NCBI RefSeq assembly: GCF_000725345.1
Contig: NZ_CP008852.1
Coordinates: 982,001 to 1,046,000 of the forward strand
Length of the DNA: 64,000 nt
Direction: 5' to 3'
Source: Pelosinus sp. UFO1
GTDB lineage: Bacteria > Bacillota > Negativicutes > DSM-13327
Made by a program: the position numbers and the translations under genes. Each line of letters opens with the position of its first letter. Position 1 is the stretch's first letter. This document shows positions 8,769 through 17,271 of the stretch, in pieces. The notes below the pieces were generated by a model. It saw nothing but the letters and a program-made list of their open reading frames with translations. It did not search any database and was not told where the DNA came from.

Positions 8769-8796
8769 AAAGGGTGGGTGAAAGCCTACCCTTTTT
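8769..8796 (+). terminator. Intra-operon terminator between IIC and transketolase
   Basis: Ten-pair stem AAAGGGTGGG / CCTACCCTTT (one G-U) followed by five T, only about 15 nt before the transketolase ribosome binding site. Probably lowers transketolase expression relative to the PTS. Confidence 0.75.
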
Positions 8797-8824
8797 AATA
8801 CTCATAAATGGAGGGCGGCTTGTT

Positions 8825-9661
8825 ATGATTAGGGAAGAGGAGCAAAAAAAATTACAAAAAATTGCGATCAGAGCACGTAAGGACTGTCTAGAAATACAAC
8901 AGATTGCAGGATCTGGACATTTAGGTGGGGCCTTTTCCGCTATGGAAATTATGGTTTATCTTTATTTTAATAGGATGAGAATTGATTGTGCTAATTATCT
9001 GAAGGAAGGGCGAGACATTTTCATTTTAAGTAAAGGGCACGCTTCGATTGGTTATTATAGCGTATTAGCACGGCGAGGTTTTTTCCCAGTAGAAGAATTA
9101 AAAACCTATCGGAAGATTGATTCTAGATTACAAGGGCACACCCATATAGATGATGCTCCAGGTATTGAATGCAGTACAGGGTCCTTAGGACAAGGATTAT
9201 CTTTTGCTCTAGGTATCGCGCTAGGGTATCAGAAAAAGCAATGGGATGGCATGGTATATGTCATGCTGGGGGATGGGGAGCTAGAAGAAGGGCAAGTATG
9301 GGAAGCTCTCTTATTACAGTCTCATTTACAACTAAAGAATCTGGCGATTATAGTTGATAATAATAAACTACAGTTGGATAATTTTGTAGATCAGGTGACG
9401 AATTTTGGTAATTTGACAGAAAAGTTTCAGGCTTTTGGTTATCATGTACAGGAAATTGATGGTCATGATTTTCAGCAGATTGATAAGGCTTTCATGGAAC
9501 TCGACCGCGATAGGGGAAATATTATTATTGCAAATACGGTGAAGGGTAAAGGGATATCCTTCATGGAGAACTCCATTGCCTGGCATTCGCAAAAATGCAC
9601 AGCAGGGGAGTATCAAGCTGCGATGATAGAACTAGCAAAACAGGAGGACATCATAAGATGA
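8825..9661 (+). CDS. Transketolase, N-terminal subunit
   Basis: 278 aa, thiamine-diphosphate-binding half of a split transketolase. Motifs: SGHLGGAFSAMEIMVYLY, KGHASIGYYSVLARRG, and the TPP/metal motif GDGELEEGQVWEA followed by NLAIIVDNNKLQLD. ATG at 8825 follows GGAGGGCGG; the longer reading from 8774 runs through the terminator and is rejected. The stop overlaps the start of the C-terminal subunit (ATGA), so the two halves are made together. Transfers two-carbon units between ketose and aldose phosphates; the PTS linkage suggests processing of an incoming pentose or hexulose phosphate. Confidence 0.92.
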   Translation: MIREEEQKKLQKIAIRARKDCLEIQQIAGSGHLGGAFSAMEIMVYLYFNRMRIDCANYLKEGRDIFILSKGHASIGYYSVLARRGFFPVEELKTYRKIDSRLQGHTHIDDAPGIECSTGSLGQGLSFALGIALGYQKKQWDGMVYVMLGDGELEEGQVWEALLLQSHLQLKNLAIIVDNNKLQLDNFVDQVTNFGNLTEKFQAFGYHVQEIDGHDFQQIDKAFMELDRDRGNIIIANTVKGKGISFMENSIAWHSQKCTAGEYQAAMIELAKQEDIIR

Positions 9662-10587
9662 GTAGTATCATATCTCCCCGAGACATGTTAGGTAAAACAT
9701 TATTAGAATTAGGGGAAGAGAATGAAAATATATTTGTAGTTAATGGAGATTTATCAAAGGCTACTAAGACAGAGGATTTTGGTAAAAGGTATCCAAATCG
9801 CATGTTAAATGCGGGGATTTGTGAACAAAATATGGTTAGCCTAGCTGCAGGACTTGCTAGGGTAGGACTGATTCCCGTGATTAGTACTTTTGCTTGTTTT
9901 GCTCCAGGCCGCTGCTATGATCAAATACGGCAATCTGTGGCATATTCTAATTTGAATGTAAAGATTATCTCCACTCATCCAGGATTAGCGGTAGGAAAGG
10001 ATGGGGCGATTCATCAATGTCTAGATGATATTGCCTTGATGCGGGAACTACCAAATTGTGTTGTATTGACTCCTTCTGACCAAGTTGAAACTCGTAAAGC
10101 AATTATGGCAGCGATAAAACACAAAGGACCCGTTTATGTACGGGTCGGACGTAAAGAATGTCCTATTTTGTTTAAAGAAGATTGGGATTTTATTATCGGC
10201 AAAGCGTATACCTTGAAAGAGGGAAAAGATATTACTTTAATGGCTCACGGCAGCATGGTCGGGGTGATCATGGAGGCAGCTATCGCTTTGGCAGCGCAAG
10301 GCATTTTTGCCAGGGTCGTTGACGTTCCATCAATTAAGCCAATTGATCAAGACATCATTTTGCAGGCAGCGGTAGAAACCCATAAAATTATTACAGTAGA
10401 GGATCATTTTATGTATGGTGGACTCTATAGTACTGTATGCGAATTGGTAGCTGCAAATGTGCCTTGTCTAGTTAGGTGTTTAGCAGTAAAGGATCAATTT
10501 GGAGAATCAGGTGACCCTGAAGAACTTTATAAAAAACATCATCTGACGAAGGAAGATGTAATTCAACTGGTTTTAGAGATGCTTTAA
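9658..10587 (+). CDS. Transketolase, C-terminal subunit
   Basis: 310 aa, carrying the pyrimidine-binding and C-terminal domains: ENIFVVNGDLSKATKT, FPNR-like YPNRMLNAGICEQNMVSLAAGLA with the catalytic Glu of ICEQ, and the C-terminal transketolase domain starting near residue 185. ATG at 9658 overlaps the upstream TGA and is preceded by AGGAGG; the reading from 9595 is a frame extension inside the N-subunit gene. Last gene of the PTS-transketolase operon; converges with the SDR gene only 7 bp away. Confidence 0.92.
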   Translation: MSSIISPRDMLGKTLLELGEENENIFVVNGDLSKATKTEDFGKRYPNRMLNAGICEQNMVSLAAGLARVGLIPVISTFACFAPGRCYDQIRQSVAYSNLNVKIISTHPGLAVGKDGAIHQCLDDIALMRELPNCVVLTPSDQVETRKAIMAAIKHKGPVYVRVGRKECPILFKEDWDFIIGKAYTLKEGKDITLMAHGSMVGVIMEAAIALAAQGIFARVVDVPSIKPIDQDIILQAAVETHKIITVEDHFMYGGLYSTVCELVAANVPCLVRCLAVKDQFGESGDPEELYKKHHLTKEDVIQLVLEML

Positions 10588-10594
10588 TTCATAA

Positions 10595-11467
10595 CTACCC
10601 ATTTACGATAGTACCGCCATTGACATGAAGGATTTGCCCGGACATATAGACAGAATCTTGTGAGGCCAAAAATACGTAACATGGAGCCACTTCCACCGGT
10701 TGACCAGCCCGTTTCATGGGGGTATCCTGACCGAACGTGGTTATATCTGGATCGGGAAATGAGGCTGGAATGAGTGGTGTCCAAATCGGTCCAGGTGCAA
10801 CACCATTAACACGAATGCCTTGTGGGATTAAGGAAAGAGACAAAGAACGAGTGAAGGCAACGATAGCACCTTTTGTTGCGGAATAATCAATAAGCTGTTC
10901 ATTTCCTTTGTAGGCAGTAACTGAGGCGGTATTAATAATGACACTGCCCTTTTTTAGATGAGATAAGGCTGCTTTGCTAAGGAAAAAATAGGAGAAGATA
11001 TTGGTACGAAAGGTTTTTTCTAATTGTGCGGCGGAGATGTTTTGAAGACTTGTTTGTACATGTTGTTCAGCAGCATTGTTTACGAGGATATCTAATTGAC
11101 CAAATTTACTTACTGTATCTGCCACTACTTGTTGGCAAAATCGTTCATCGCCAATGTCTCCAGCAATGGTTAAACAGCTCTTGTTCATTTGTTCAATCAG
11201 TTTTTTTGTTTCTGCAGCGTCATCATGTTCATTAAGGTAGGTGATTGTCACATTAGCTCCTTCTTTAGCAAAAGCTAAAGCCACAGCTCGACCAATGCCG
11301 CTATCCCCGCCGCTAATTATGGCTACCTTATTTTCCAGTTTACCACTTGCCCGGTAGTTAGCATCCATAAAAATTGGCAGTGGCTTCATTTGTGATTCAA
11401 TTCCAGGTTGCTGGTTTTGATGTTGCGGTGGGAAGGATGTTCCCTGAGAACTCTGTTGTTGGCTCAT
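10595..11467 (-). CDS. SDR family oxidoreductase, general-stress-protein 39 (YhdF/YdaD) type
   Basis: 290 aa classical-type short-chain dehydrogenase with a 40-residue N-terminal extension rich in Gln (QQQSSQGTSFPPQHQNQQPG), typical of the Bacillus YdaD/YhdF and Gsp39 group. Cofactor motif NKVAIISGGDSGIGRAVALA (TGxxxGxG form), NNAAEQH, and catalytic Ser-Tyr-Lys with YSATKGAI. Ends with the usual SGQILHVNGGTIVNG. AAAGGGGC ribosome binding site. Likely NADP-dependent carbonyl reductase with a stress role; substrate unknown. Confidence 0.88.
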   Translation of the reverse strand: MSQQQSSQGTSFPPQHQNQQPGIESQMKPLPIFMDANYRASGKLENKVAIISGGDSGIGRAVALAFAKEGANVTITYLNEHDDAAETKKLIEQMNKSCLTIAGDIGDERFCQQVVADTVSKFGQLDILVNNAAEQHVQTSLQNISAAQLEKTFRTNIFSYFFLSKAALSHLKKGSVIINTASVTAYKGNEQLIDYSATKGAIVAFTRSLSLSLIPQGIRVNGVAPGPIWTPLIPASFPDPDITTFGQDTPMKRAGQPVEVAPCYVFLASQDSVYMSGQILHVNGGTIVNG

Positions 11468-11568
11468 AGTGATGCCCCTTTCAAAATGTTATGATGTCAT
11501 AGCTTTTCCGAATTGCTGCTCTACAATACAAAAAACTATGAAACAGCAATTTTACTGCTAATAACTTT

Positions 11569-11597
11569 GCAGGAATTATTTATTTTGTGGTCAATAA
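11569..11597 (+). promoter_or_regulatory. Candidate sigma-H-type promoter (dehydrogenase gene)
   Basis: GCAGGAATT, 11-bp spacer, GGTCAATAA; one mismatch in the GAAT core of the -10. About 50 nt before the start codon. Confidence 0.3.
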
Positions 11598-11649
11598 ATA
11601 TAAAAATAGACAACTACTAAGATAAGAAGAGGAAGGAGAAGAATAGCGG

Positions 11650-12723
11650 ATGAAAATATATAAAATAGCTGTAATTGCAGGCGATGGAATTGGACCTGAA
11701 GTATTAGCAGAAGGCATAAAAGTTTTAAAAACAGTGGCACAGCTGGCTGGAGATTTTAACTTTGAGTTTACATACTTTCCTTGGGGCTGTGAGTATTATT
11801 TAAAACATGGAAAAATGATGGATGAAGACGGTTTAGATACTTTAAAAGCTTTTGATGCGATTTATTTAGGGGCGGTAGGTTATCCAGGAGTGCCTGATCA
11901 CATATCTCTTTGTGATTTATTACTTAAAATTCGTAAAGGCTTTGACCAATACGTAAATCTACGCCCCATTCAACTATTAGAAGGGGCACCTTGTCCATTA
12001 AAAGATAGCAGACGTGATCAAATTGATATGCTGGTGGTTCGGGAAAATAGCGAAGGAGAATATGCGGGAGCTGGAGAGTGGTTATTTCGAGGTCAGCCTG
12101 AGGAAGTGGTTTTACAGACAGGAGTTTTTTCTCGCAAAGGTACCGAGCGTATTATTCGTTATGCTTATGAAATCGCTCGCAAAACAAAAAAAACATTAAC
12201 AAGCATCAGTAAAGGAAATGCGTTAGTGTATTCTATGGTATTTTGGGATCAAGTATTTGCCGAGGTAGGGCGTGAATATCCAGACGTTGTCACTCACTCT
12301 TATTTGGTAGATGCAGCATGTATGTTTTTTGTAAAAGAACCCGAGCGATTTCAAATTGTGGTTACTTCCAACTTGTTTGGCGACATAATTACAGATTTAG
12401 GTGCTGCTATAGCCGGAGGGATGGGTTTAGCTGCAGGTGCTAATATTAATCCAGAAGGTAAGCATCCTTCTATGTTTGAACCGATTCACGGGTCTGCACC
12501 AGATATTGCTGGGAAAGGAATTGCTAATCCCTTGGCTTCAATTTGGTCAGTAAGCCAAATGCTTGATTTCTTTGGTCAAGAAGAATGGGGAAAGGTAGTC
12601 CTACAGGCGATTGAGCAGGTCATGGTACAAAAAAAATCTCTTACTCCAGATATGGGCGGGACAGCCAATACTCAAGAAGTTGGCAATGAAGTTGTGTCCA
12701 TACTATCCAAGTTATGCGGGTAA
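11650..12723 (+). CDS. Tartrate / D-malate dehydrogenase-like decarboxylating dehydrogenase
   Basis: 357 aa, beta-decarboxylating dehydrogenase family (isopropylmalate/isocitrate type). N-terminal IAVIAGDGIGPEV, substrate loop PDHISLCDLLLKIRKGFDQYVNLRP, ENSEGEYAG, catalytic Lys in SKGNAL, metal-binding Asp in TSNLFGDIITDL, and NAD-site EPIHGSAPDIAGKGIANP. The PDHxSxxxLLLxIRxxFDQYVNLRP version is diagnostic of the tartrate dehydrogenase/D-malate dehydrogenase (DmlA/TtuC) group rather than LeuB. NAD-dependent oxidation and decarboxylation to pyruvate or a related product. Monocistronic. Confidence 0.85.
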   Translation: MKIYKIAVIAGDGIGPEVLAEGIKVLKTVAQLAGDFNFEFTYFPWGCEYYLKHGKMMDEDGLDTLKAFDAIYLGAVGYPGVPDHISLCDLLLKIRKGFDQYVNLRPIQLLEGAPCPLKDSRRDQIDMLVVRENSEGEYAGAGEWLFRGQPEEVVLQTGVFSRKGTERIIRYAYEIARKTKKTLTSISKGNALVYSMVFWDQVFAEVGREYPDVVTHSYLVDAACMFFVKEPERFQIVVTSNLFGDIITDLGAAIAGGMGLAAGANINPEGKHPSMFEPIHGSAPDIAGKGIANPLASIWSVSQMLDFFGQEEWGKVVLQAIEQVMVQKKSLTPDMGGTANTQEVGNEVVSILSKLCG

Positions 12724-12750
12724 GATTATTGAATAGACAGATACAAGATA

Positions 12751-12790
12751 AAATCCCCTCTCATGGTAGAGTCTATCTCTGCGGATTTTG
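12751..12790 (+). terminator. Weak terminator-like hairpin
   Basis: AAAATCC / GGATTTT outer stem enclosing an imperfect inner hairpin. No other feature was seen in the region up to the DoxX promoter except AT-rich sequence. Confidence 0.4.
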
Positions 12791-12920
12791 AGAGTTTTAG
12801 AATATCGAAGAAAAGAGACAGAGTTAGTTGTTAACTGAAAAAAGGTCTATATTAAATTCTGGGAAATTATGGTTGATTAAAATAAGTTGCTTGAATTTCC
12901 TCGTTTTCACAATGTATCGG

Positions 12921-12949
12921 GCAGGAATTTGTATTTGGATGGTAAATAG
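12921..12949 (+). promoter_or_regulatory. Candidate sigma-H-type promoter (DoxX gene)
   Basis: GCAGGAATT, 11-bp spacer, GGTAAATAG; matches the sigma-H form RnAGGAWWW / RnnGAATWW with one core mismatch. Part of a set of near-identical sites in this window. Confidence 0.45.
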
Positions 12950-13014
12950 AGTATATTAGATTCATCACATTATCATATTTTTTAATAAATTAAATCTAAA
13001 GGAGGAAAACAAAA

Positions 13015-13479
13015 ATGAAAGAATTAATTAGAAGTCTAAATCAGCGGTTTTTTTCTTTTATGGATTTAGGCTTATTAATTTTTCGTTTAGGAATGGGTAG
13101 TATGTTTATGTGGCACGGATTTCCCAAAATTACTGGTGGCGTTGAAAAATGGGCGGGATTGGGAAAATCTATGGAGGTCCTCGGTATTACCTTTGCCCCA
13201 GCGGTGTGGGGGTTTATGTCTGGTTTCGCAGAGTTCTTTGGCGGTTTATTTCTTGCTATCGGTTTTCTTTACCGCCCCATGTGCTTGCTATTAATTAGTA
13301 ATATGCTAATTGCATTTTCCACCCAAATGTTAGAAGGGAAGGGTATGCTGAAGGCGGCCCAATCACTGGAAGATGGTTTTAGTTTCTTAGGAGCATTTTT
13401 TGTTGGTCCTGGTAAATATAGTGTTGATGAATACTTGGGCTTGCAGTCATCTAAGCAGAAGGGATATTCTGGATTTTAA
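13015..13479 (+). CDS. DoxX family membrane protein
   Basis: 154 aa with four predicted helices. N-terminal LLIFRLGMGSMFMWHGFPKI, the WHG(F/W)xK motif of DoxX/SURF4-like proteins, and GFAEFFGGLFLAIGF in helix 2. Related proteins are subunits of quinol oxidases or of redox-stress complexes, but isolated DoxX genes have no defined activity. Strong AAAGGAGG ribosome binding site; a sigma-H-like promoter lies about 70 nt upstream, suggesting stationary-phase or sporulation expression. Followed by a terminator. Confidence 0.87.
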   Translation: MKELIRSLNQRFFSFMDLGLLIFRLGMGSMFMWHGFPKITGGVEKWAGLGKSMEVLGITFAPAVWGFMSGFAEFFGGLFLAIGFLYRPMCLLLISNMLIAFSTQMLEGKGMLKAAQSLEDGFSFLGAFFVGPGKYSVDEYLGLQSSKQKGYSGF

Positions 13480-13513
13480 AACAGTAGAATAGAACTTCTA
13501 AATACATAATAAG

Positions 13514-13553
13514 AAAAGGCATTGCCAACTCTTTTGAGTGGTAGTGCCTTTTT
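13514..13553 (+). terminator. Rho-independent terminator after DoxX gene
   Basis: Stem AAAAGGCA / TGCCTTTT with an inner hairpin, then T-run. Confidence 0.85.
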
Positions 13554-13643
13554 ATTTGTTTACTTATCATATTTCTCATCGGTAGTGGCAATAATAAAGT
13601 ACATATATGTTAGCCAAAAAATATGGTAAGGAGAATCAAAAAG

Positions 13644-13751
13644 ATGGAAGAAAGAGAAGTGGAATGGAAAACCCATCCTATAGTCAGAATTACAGGCATC
13701 TTAATTTTATATACGATTGCTAATGCAATTATTACGCTAGTAAGGTTTTAG
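13644..13751 (+). CDS. Small single-helix membrane protein (35 aa)
   Basis: Thirty-five codons starting MEEREVEWKTHPIVRITG and ending in a hydrophobic helix (ILILYTIANAIITLVRF). A good ribosome binding site (AAGGAGAATC) lies 10 nt before the ATG, and an intrinsic terminator follows 8 nt after the stop, so it looks like a real independent small gene between two other units. Predicted N-in single-pass helix. No family recognised. Confidence 0.6.
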   Translation: MEEREVEWKTHPIVRITGILILYTIANAIITLVRF

Positions 13752-13758
13752 GCGTAAA

Positions 13759-13787
13759 AGAAACCGCTCCGTAAGGAGTGGTTTTAG
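13759..13787 (+). terminator. Rho-independent terminator after the 35-aa gene
   Basis: Stem AAACCGCTCC / GGAGTGGTTT (one G-U), tetraloop GTAA, T-rich tail. Confidence 0.85.
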
Positions 13788-13849
13788 TTTACTTATTTAG
13801 TATTTATGGCTTATATTGCGGGTAATATAGGAAATAAGGAGGGAGATTA

Positions 13850-14059
13850 GTGGATACTAAAAATAGTAAATACAAAATTAAGGACGAAGTGTCCTTTGAA
13901 AAGCGTAAACTTTTCGGGAGTTCTTTAATTAGGGGAATTATTATTAGCTCTAGATTGATAAACTATAACTGGGTATATCTGGTAGAGTGCTGTGACGATA
14001 AAAAACTAATAGTGGTCCCGGAGGATGATATTTGGCTGTTGGAAAACAATGAGCAATAA
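13850..14059 (+). CDS. Small hypothetical protein (69 aa)
   Basis: Begins at GTG behind AAGGAGGGAG. Basic N-terminus (MDTKNSKYKIKDEVSFEKRK), a beta-rich middle (GIIISSRLINYNWVYLVECC) and an acidic end (VVPEDDIWLLEN). The strand pattern and the KYKIKDEVSF...VYLVEC...VVPEDDI layout resemble small SH3-like or KOW-like beta barrels, but no family is assigned. The strong Shine-Dalgarno and downstream terminator support expression. Confidence 0.62.
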   Translation: MDTKNSKYKIKDEVSFEKRKLFGSSLIRGIIISSRLINYNWVYLVECCDDKKLIVVPEDDIWLLENNEQ

Positions 14060-14131
14060 TACATCTGCCACATCGATAACATAAGATAGGTGACTTGTGA
14101 GAAGTAAGTTAGCTAGATTGAAAAGTAAAAA

Positions 14132-14196
14132 AAAACTGTCATTGACAAGAATACTTCAATAATGAAGTGTAAGGTAAGCATATCAATGACAGTTTT
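14132..14196. terminator. Bidirectional terminator
   Basis: Stem AAAACTGTCATTGA / TCAATGACAGTTTT with a nested ACTTCA / TGAAGT hairpin. T-run on + and A-run before it on +, so it can serve both converging genes. Confidence 0.75.
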
Positions 14197-14215
14197 ATTA
14201 TTATGGATAACAAGA

Positions 14216-15529
14216 CTAATATTTTTGTATATACGCATTTTTATTTTTGCTAATTTGGTGTAATAAATCAATTAACATATCAACTTCGTTACTATTATTA
14301 TATAATCCTAAACTCATTCTAACTAAGCCAGGACAAGGGACGTTAGGATTTTTTTGCATGTCAGAAAGCTTTTGATTTGTTATTCCTAAAAGCTTTTCTA
14401 TATAGGGATGAGCGCAGAATAGACCATTCCGTACGGCAATTCCAGCCTCATGGGATAAAATGTTTGCTAATAATTCGTGATGGATACCAGGAAGGTCAAA
14501 GGCTATAATGCCTAGGCGATCTTCTTTGTTTCCAGCACAGCAATATAATTTTATATCGGGAATCGATGTTAATCCAGCGATAGCATAATGAATTAAAGTT
14601 TGTTCATAGTTATCAATAACGTGCATGCCAATAGAACTTAATGTTTTTATGGCAGCTAACAAAGCCACAACTCCCATAACATTAGGGGTACCGGCTTCTT
14701 CTTTGTGGGGAGGGGTATCCCATGCTATAAATTGATGGGAGACTAATTTCACTGCACCTCCTCCCTTACAGTAGGGTTCCTCCCCTTCAAAGGTTTCTTT
14801 TGGTCCGATAAGGACTCCTATACCAAAAGGAGCATACATTTTATGAGCAGAAAAAACGAGATAGTCGAGATGCTCTAAAGAATCATAGTCCTTCATATCA
14901 ATAGGACAGTGGGGAGCCAATTGGGCTCCATCTACAAGAATTTTTGCTCCGTGCTCATGAGCAAGTTTTGCAATTTTGTAGATAGGGTTCTTGTAACCAG
15001 TTACATTTGAGGCACCAGTTACTGTAACTAATTTTATCCTTCCGCCATAATGTACTAATTTCATCTCTAAGTCTTCTAGGGAGAGCTTTCCAAATTCATC
15101 AATAGACACATAATCAATTAAAAACTTATCTCTCCATGGTAAATCATTTGCTAAATGTTCCATATCTGTAGAAAGAATAACTTGTTTATCGTCTTTTTGC
15201 TCTAGAATATAAGATAGTAAATTTATTGCTTCTGTTGTATTTTTCGTATAAATGACGACATCTCGGGTGTGGTCTGCATTGACAAATTTCTTTATAACGT
15301 CTCTTCCTTCTTCATACACATCTGACGAAAGTATTGATTTATACCCCGCACCACGGTGAATTGATGAATACCAAGGAGCAAAATCTCCAAGTTCGTCCAT
15401 GACGGAATGAAGGGGTGGAGTTGTAGCTGCATTATCAAAATTAATCCCTGTTACATATTTACCATTTGCTAAAGGCAGTTTGCGATCCACTCCGACAACT
15501 AGATTTCTAAAAGGCGAGTGTATTTCCAT
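14216..15529 (-). CDS. Class V aminotransferase, cysteine desulfurase-like
   Basis: 437 aa PLP enzyme. N-terminal NFDNAATTPPLHSVMDEL, IHRGAGYKS, VIYTKNTTEAINLL, the PLP-binding region VDGAQLAPHCPIDMKD and the lysine in FSAHKMYAPFGIGVLIG. A cysteine sits in the late loop RNGLFCAHPYIEKLLG, where SufS/selenocysteine-lyase proteins have their sulfur-accepting Cys. ATG at 15529 follows GGGGGA; an in-frame ATG at 15547 lacks a ribosome binding site. No isc/suf scaffold gene adjoins it, so a dedicated sulfur-donor role is unproven. Confidence 0.82.
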   Translation of the reverse strand: MEIHSPFRNLVVGVDRKLPLANGKYVTGINFDNAATTPPLHSVMDELGDFAPWYSSIHRGAGYKSILSSDVYEEGRDVIKKFVNADHTRDVVIYTKNTTEAINLLSYILEQKDDKQVILSTDMEHLANDLPWRDKFLIDYVSIDEFGKLSLEDLEMKLVHYGGRIKLVTVTGASNVTGYKNPIYKIAKLAHEHGAKILVDGAQLAPHCPIDMKDYDSLEHLDYLVFSAHKMYAPFGIGVLIGPKETFEGEEPYCKGGGAVKLVSHQFIAWDTPPHKEEAGTPNVMGVVALLAAIKTLSSIGMHVIDNYEQTLIHYAIAGLTSIPDIKLYCCAGNKEDRLGIIAFDLPGIHHELLANILSHEAGIAVRNGLFCAHPYIEKLLGITNQKLSDMQKNPNVPCPGLVRMSLGLYNNSNEVDMLIDLLHQISKNKNAYIQKY

Positions 15530-15775
15530 CTTGTGTCCCCCAATCATGTTGGATATTCACTTACCATAGAGTATTTGCGCTATATAATATTCTATGCATT
15601 GCGACAGATCTAGTTCCTTTAGTATCTACTGTAAGTTTGAAAAATACAAAAAGTGTTAACCTTTTATTATAATTTAAATAAATTAGAGGAAAATGTAATA
15701 ATTGGGAGAATAATTGTCATAAAGTAAGAGTTTCAATCAAAAGTAATAGTAGGTGCAAAGGAGATTGGTAAATTT

Positions 15776-16165
15776 ATGGTAACATGGGAAGATAATTATG
15801 CTATAGGAGTAGAAGCGATTGATGAACAACACAAAGAACTATTCCAGATATCAAATCGGATTTATGATCTTTTAAAAAATGATCTCATAACGGATAAATA
15901 TGATTCGATCATTGAAATCATTGAAGAACTAAAAAATTATACAATCTATCATTTTGAGGCTGAAGAAGAATATATGAAAAATATTGGGTACAAAAAGCTT
16001 CTCTCGCAGAAGGTTGCACATAATGATTTTTTAGAAAAAATGGAAGGCATTGACTTAGAGCAAATTGATAATGGACATAATGAATACTTGCTGGGTATTT
16101 TGGATTTTGTCTGTGAATGGCTTGTTGAACATATTATAAAAGAAGATAGATTGATTGTGGGATAA
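15776..16165 (+). CDS. Bacteriohemerythrin
   Basis: 129 aa four-helix protein with the di-iron ligand set typical of hemerythrins: W-x-x-x-Y/EAIDEQHKELF, HFEAEEEYM, HNDFLEKM and the terminal VEHIIKEDRL. Usually binds O2 reversibly at a di-iron centre; in anaerobes thought to buffer or sense oxygen. AAAGGAG ribosome binding site; monocistronic with its own terminator. Confidence 0.92.
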   Translation: MVTWEDNYAIGVEAIDEQHKELFQISNRIYDLLKNDLITDKYDSIIEIIEELKNYTIYHFEAEEEYMKNIGYKKLLSQKVAHNDFLEKMEGIDLEQIDNGHNEYLLGILDFVCEWLVEHIIKEDRLIVG

Positions 16166-16187
16166 AACAGTAATTAATTTATACATA

Positions 16188-16223
16188 AAAAAAGCACAGG
16201 CTATTTTATAGCCTGTGCTTTTA
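16188..16223. terminator. Bidirectional terminator
   Basis: Stem AAAAAGCACAGGCTA / TAGCCTGTGCTTTT with a 5-nt loop, between hemerythrin (+) and the YetF-like gene (-). Confidence 0.85.
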
Positions 16224-16283
16224 GTAGTTGCGCATTCTCTTAAGCCTGCCCCTCCTTGAGATTTCTTGAAATGAAGGGTTTCT

Positions 16284-16973
16284 CTAGCGCCAATCTCGAT
16301 ATAAATCAACATATAGGTTACCATTGGTCGCTAAGGCAGCAAACGCGACTTCTTGAACGTTTTCAATTCCTTTTTCTTTAAGTTTTCTATTGATCCATTC
16401 TTTGTTTAAACCTTTATGCTGAAGGTTATGCTCTATGACTTTGCCATCTAGAATTAACTCAGTAGCAAGTCCCTCATATTTAGTTGACATATGAAGATCC
16501 TGCGGCGTTAATGGCCGGTTTTGAGATTTTAACTGGACGCTTAATTTGCCACTTGGCTCTAAAATAGCAAATTCGACTTGGGATATATCAAAAACCTTTT
16601 CCTGCCTAAGATGCTGATTTAGGTAATCATATGAATAGTTTAACTTTGTCATATTATTTTCTAATATTTTCCCTTTTTCGATTAAGATGGTCGGTTCTCC
16701 AGCTAAAAAATTACGAAGTGGTCTGTAGTGAAAAGAGAGGTAAGATACTAAAACGATAATAAATGTCGTGAGGATTAAAGAAAGAATAAAATTTAAGATA
16801 TGGATATTTACGTTAAAAGCCAAATTCCCGGCTATGGTTCCAAGAAGAGCGGCAGCAATATAGTCAAAATAAGTTGGCGTGGATAGGCCTCTTTTAGTTA
16901 AAAATTTAGTGGCGGCAAAAAAGAATATCAGAGCTAAAATTACTCGCAATGCAATGTTCAACGGTTCAAACAA
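16284..16973 (-). CDS. DUF421 / YetF-like membrane protein
   Basis: 229 aa. Three N-terminal helices (about residues 8-80) followed by two cytoplasmic alpha/beta YetF_C domains; the segment FLAGEPTILIEKGKILENNMTKLNYSYDYLNQHLRQ is characteristic, as is VAFAALATNGNLYVDL at the end. Family proteins are abundant in spore-formers, where some are spore inner-membrane proteins; biochemical role unclear. AGGAGG ribosome binding site on the minus strand. Confidence 0.85.
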   Translation of the reverse strand: MFEPLNIALRVILALIFFFAATKFLTKRGLSTPTYFDYIAAALLGTIAGNLAFNVNIHILNFILSLILTTFIIVLVSYLSFHYRPLRNFLAGEPTILIEKGKILENNMTKLNYSYDYLNQHLRQEKVFDISQVEFAILEPSGKLSVQLKSQNRPLTPQDLHMSTKYEGLATELILDGKVIEHNLQHKGLNKEWINRKLKEKGIENVQEVAFAALATNGNLYVDLYRDWR

Positions 16974-17212
16974 AATAATAACCTCCTTTAGGATAACTCA
17001 GGTCAGTAAACAGAAGTTTAGCCTATGTGGATCAGTATATCTCCCTATTGTTCATGGAATCGCTTTCTAATATACGATAGTAAATAGGATAGAATGCTGT
17101 ATCATAGGCTCTTTGAAATCTCCCTTCCTGATATTATCGGTATATAATGCAGGGAAAAATGTCAAAACTATGATAATGATAAATGAACAGCAATGCAAAA
17201 ACAGGATGTATC

Positions 17213-17235
17213 TATACTGATTCTATCAGTGTAGA
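17213..17235. promoter_or_regulatory. Palindrome upstream of phospholipase C gene
   Basis: CTATACTGA / TCAGTGTAG around a 5-nt centre, 37 nt before the start codon; could be an operator or a leader hairpin. Confidence 0.35.
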
Positions 17236-17271
17236 GAGTCGAAACTTGTTCCTAATCTAGGAGGAGCGTTT

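Noticed and set aside
13055-13075. Possible frameshift or pseudogene around small genes at 13-14 kb
   Set aside because: Each reading frame has its own ribosome binding site, stop and terminator; no broken homologue is recognisable.
17176-17192. Half Fur-box-like TATGATAATGATAAAT before the phospholipase C gene
   Set aside because: Only one half-site arrangement; not the inverted 7-1-7 palindrome seen at 4314.
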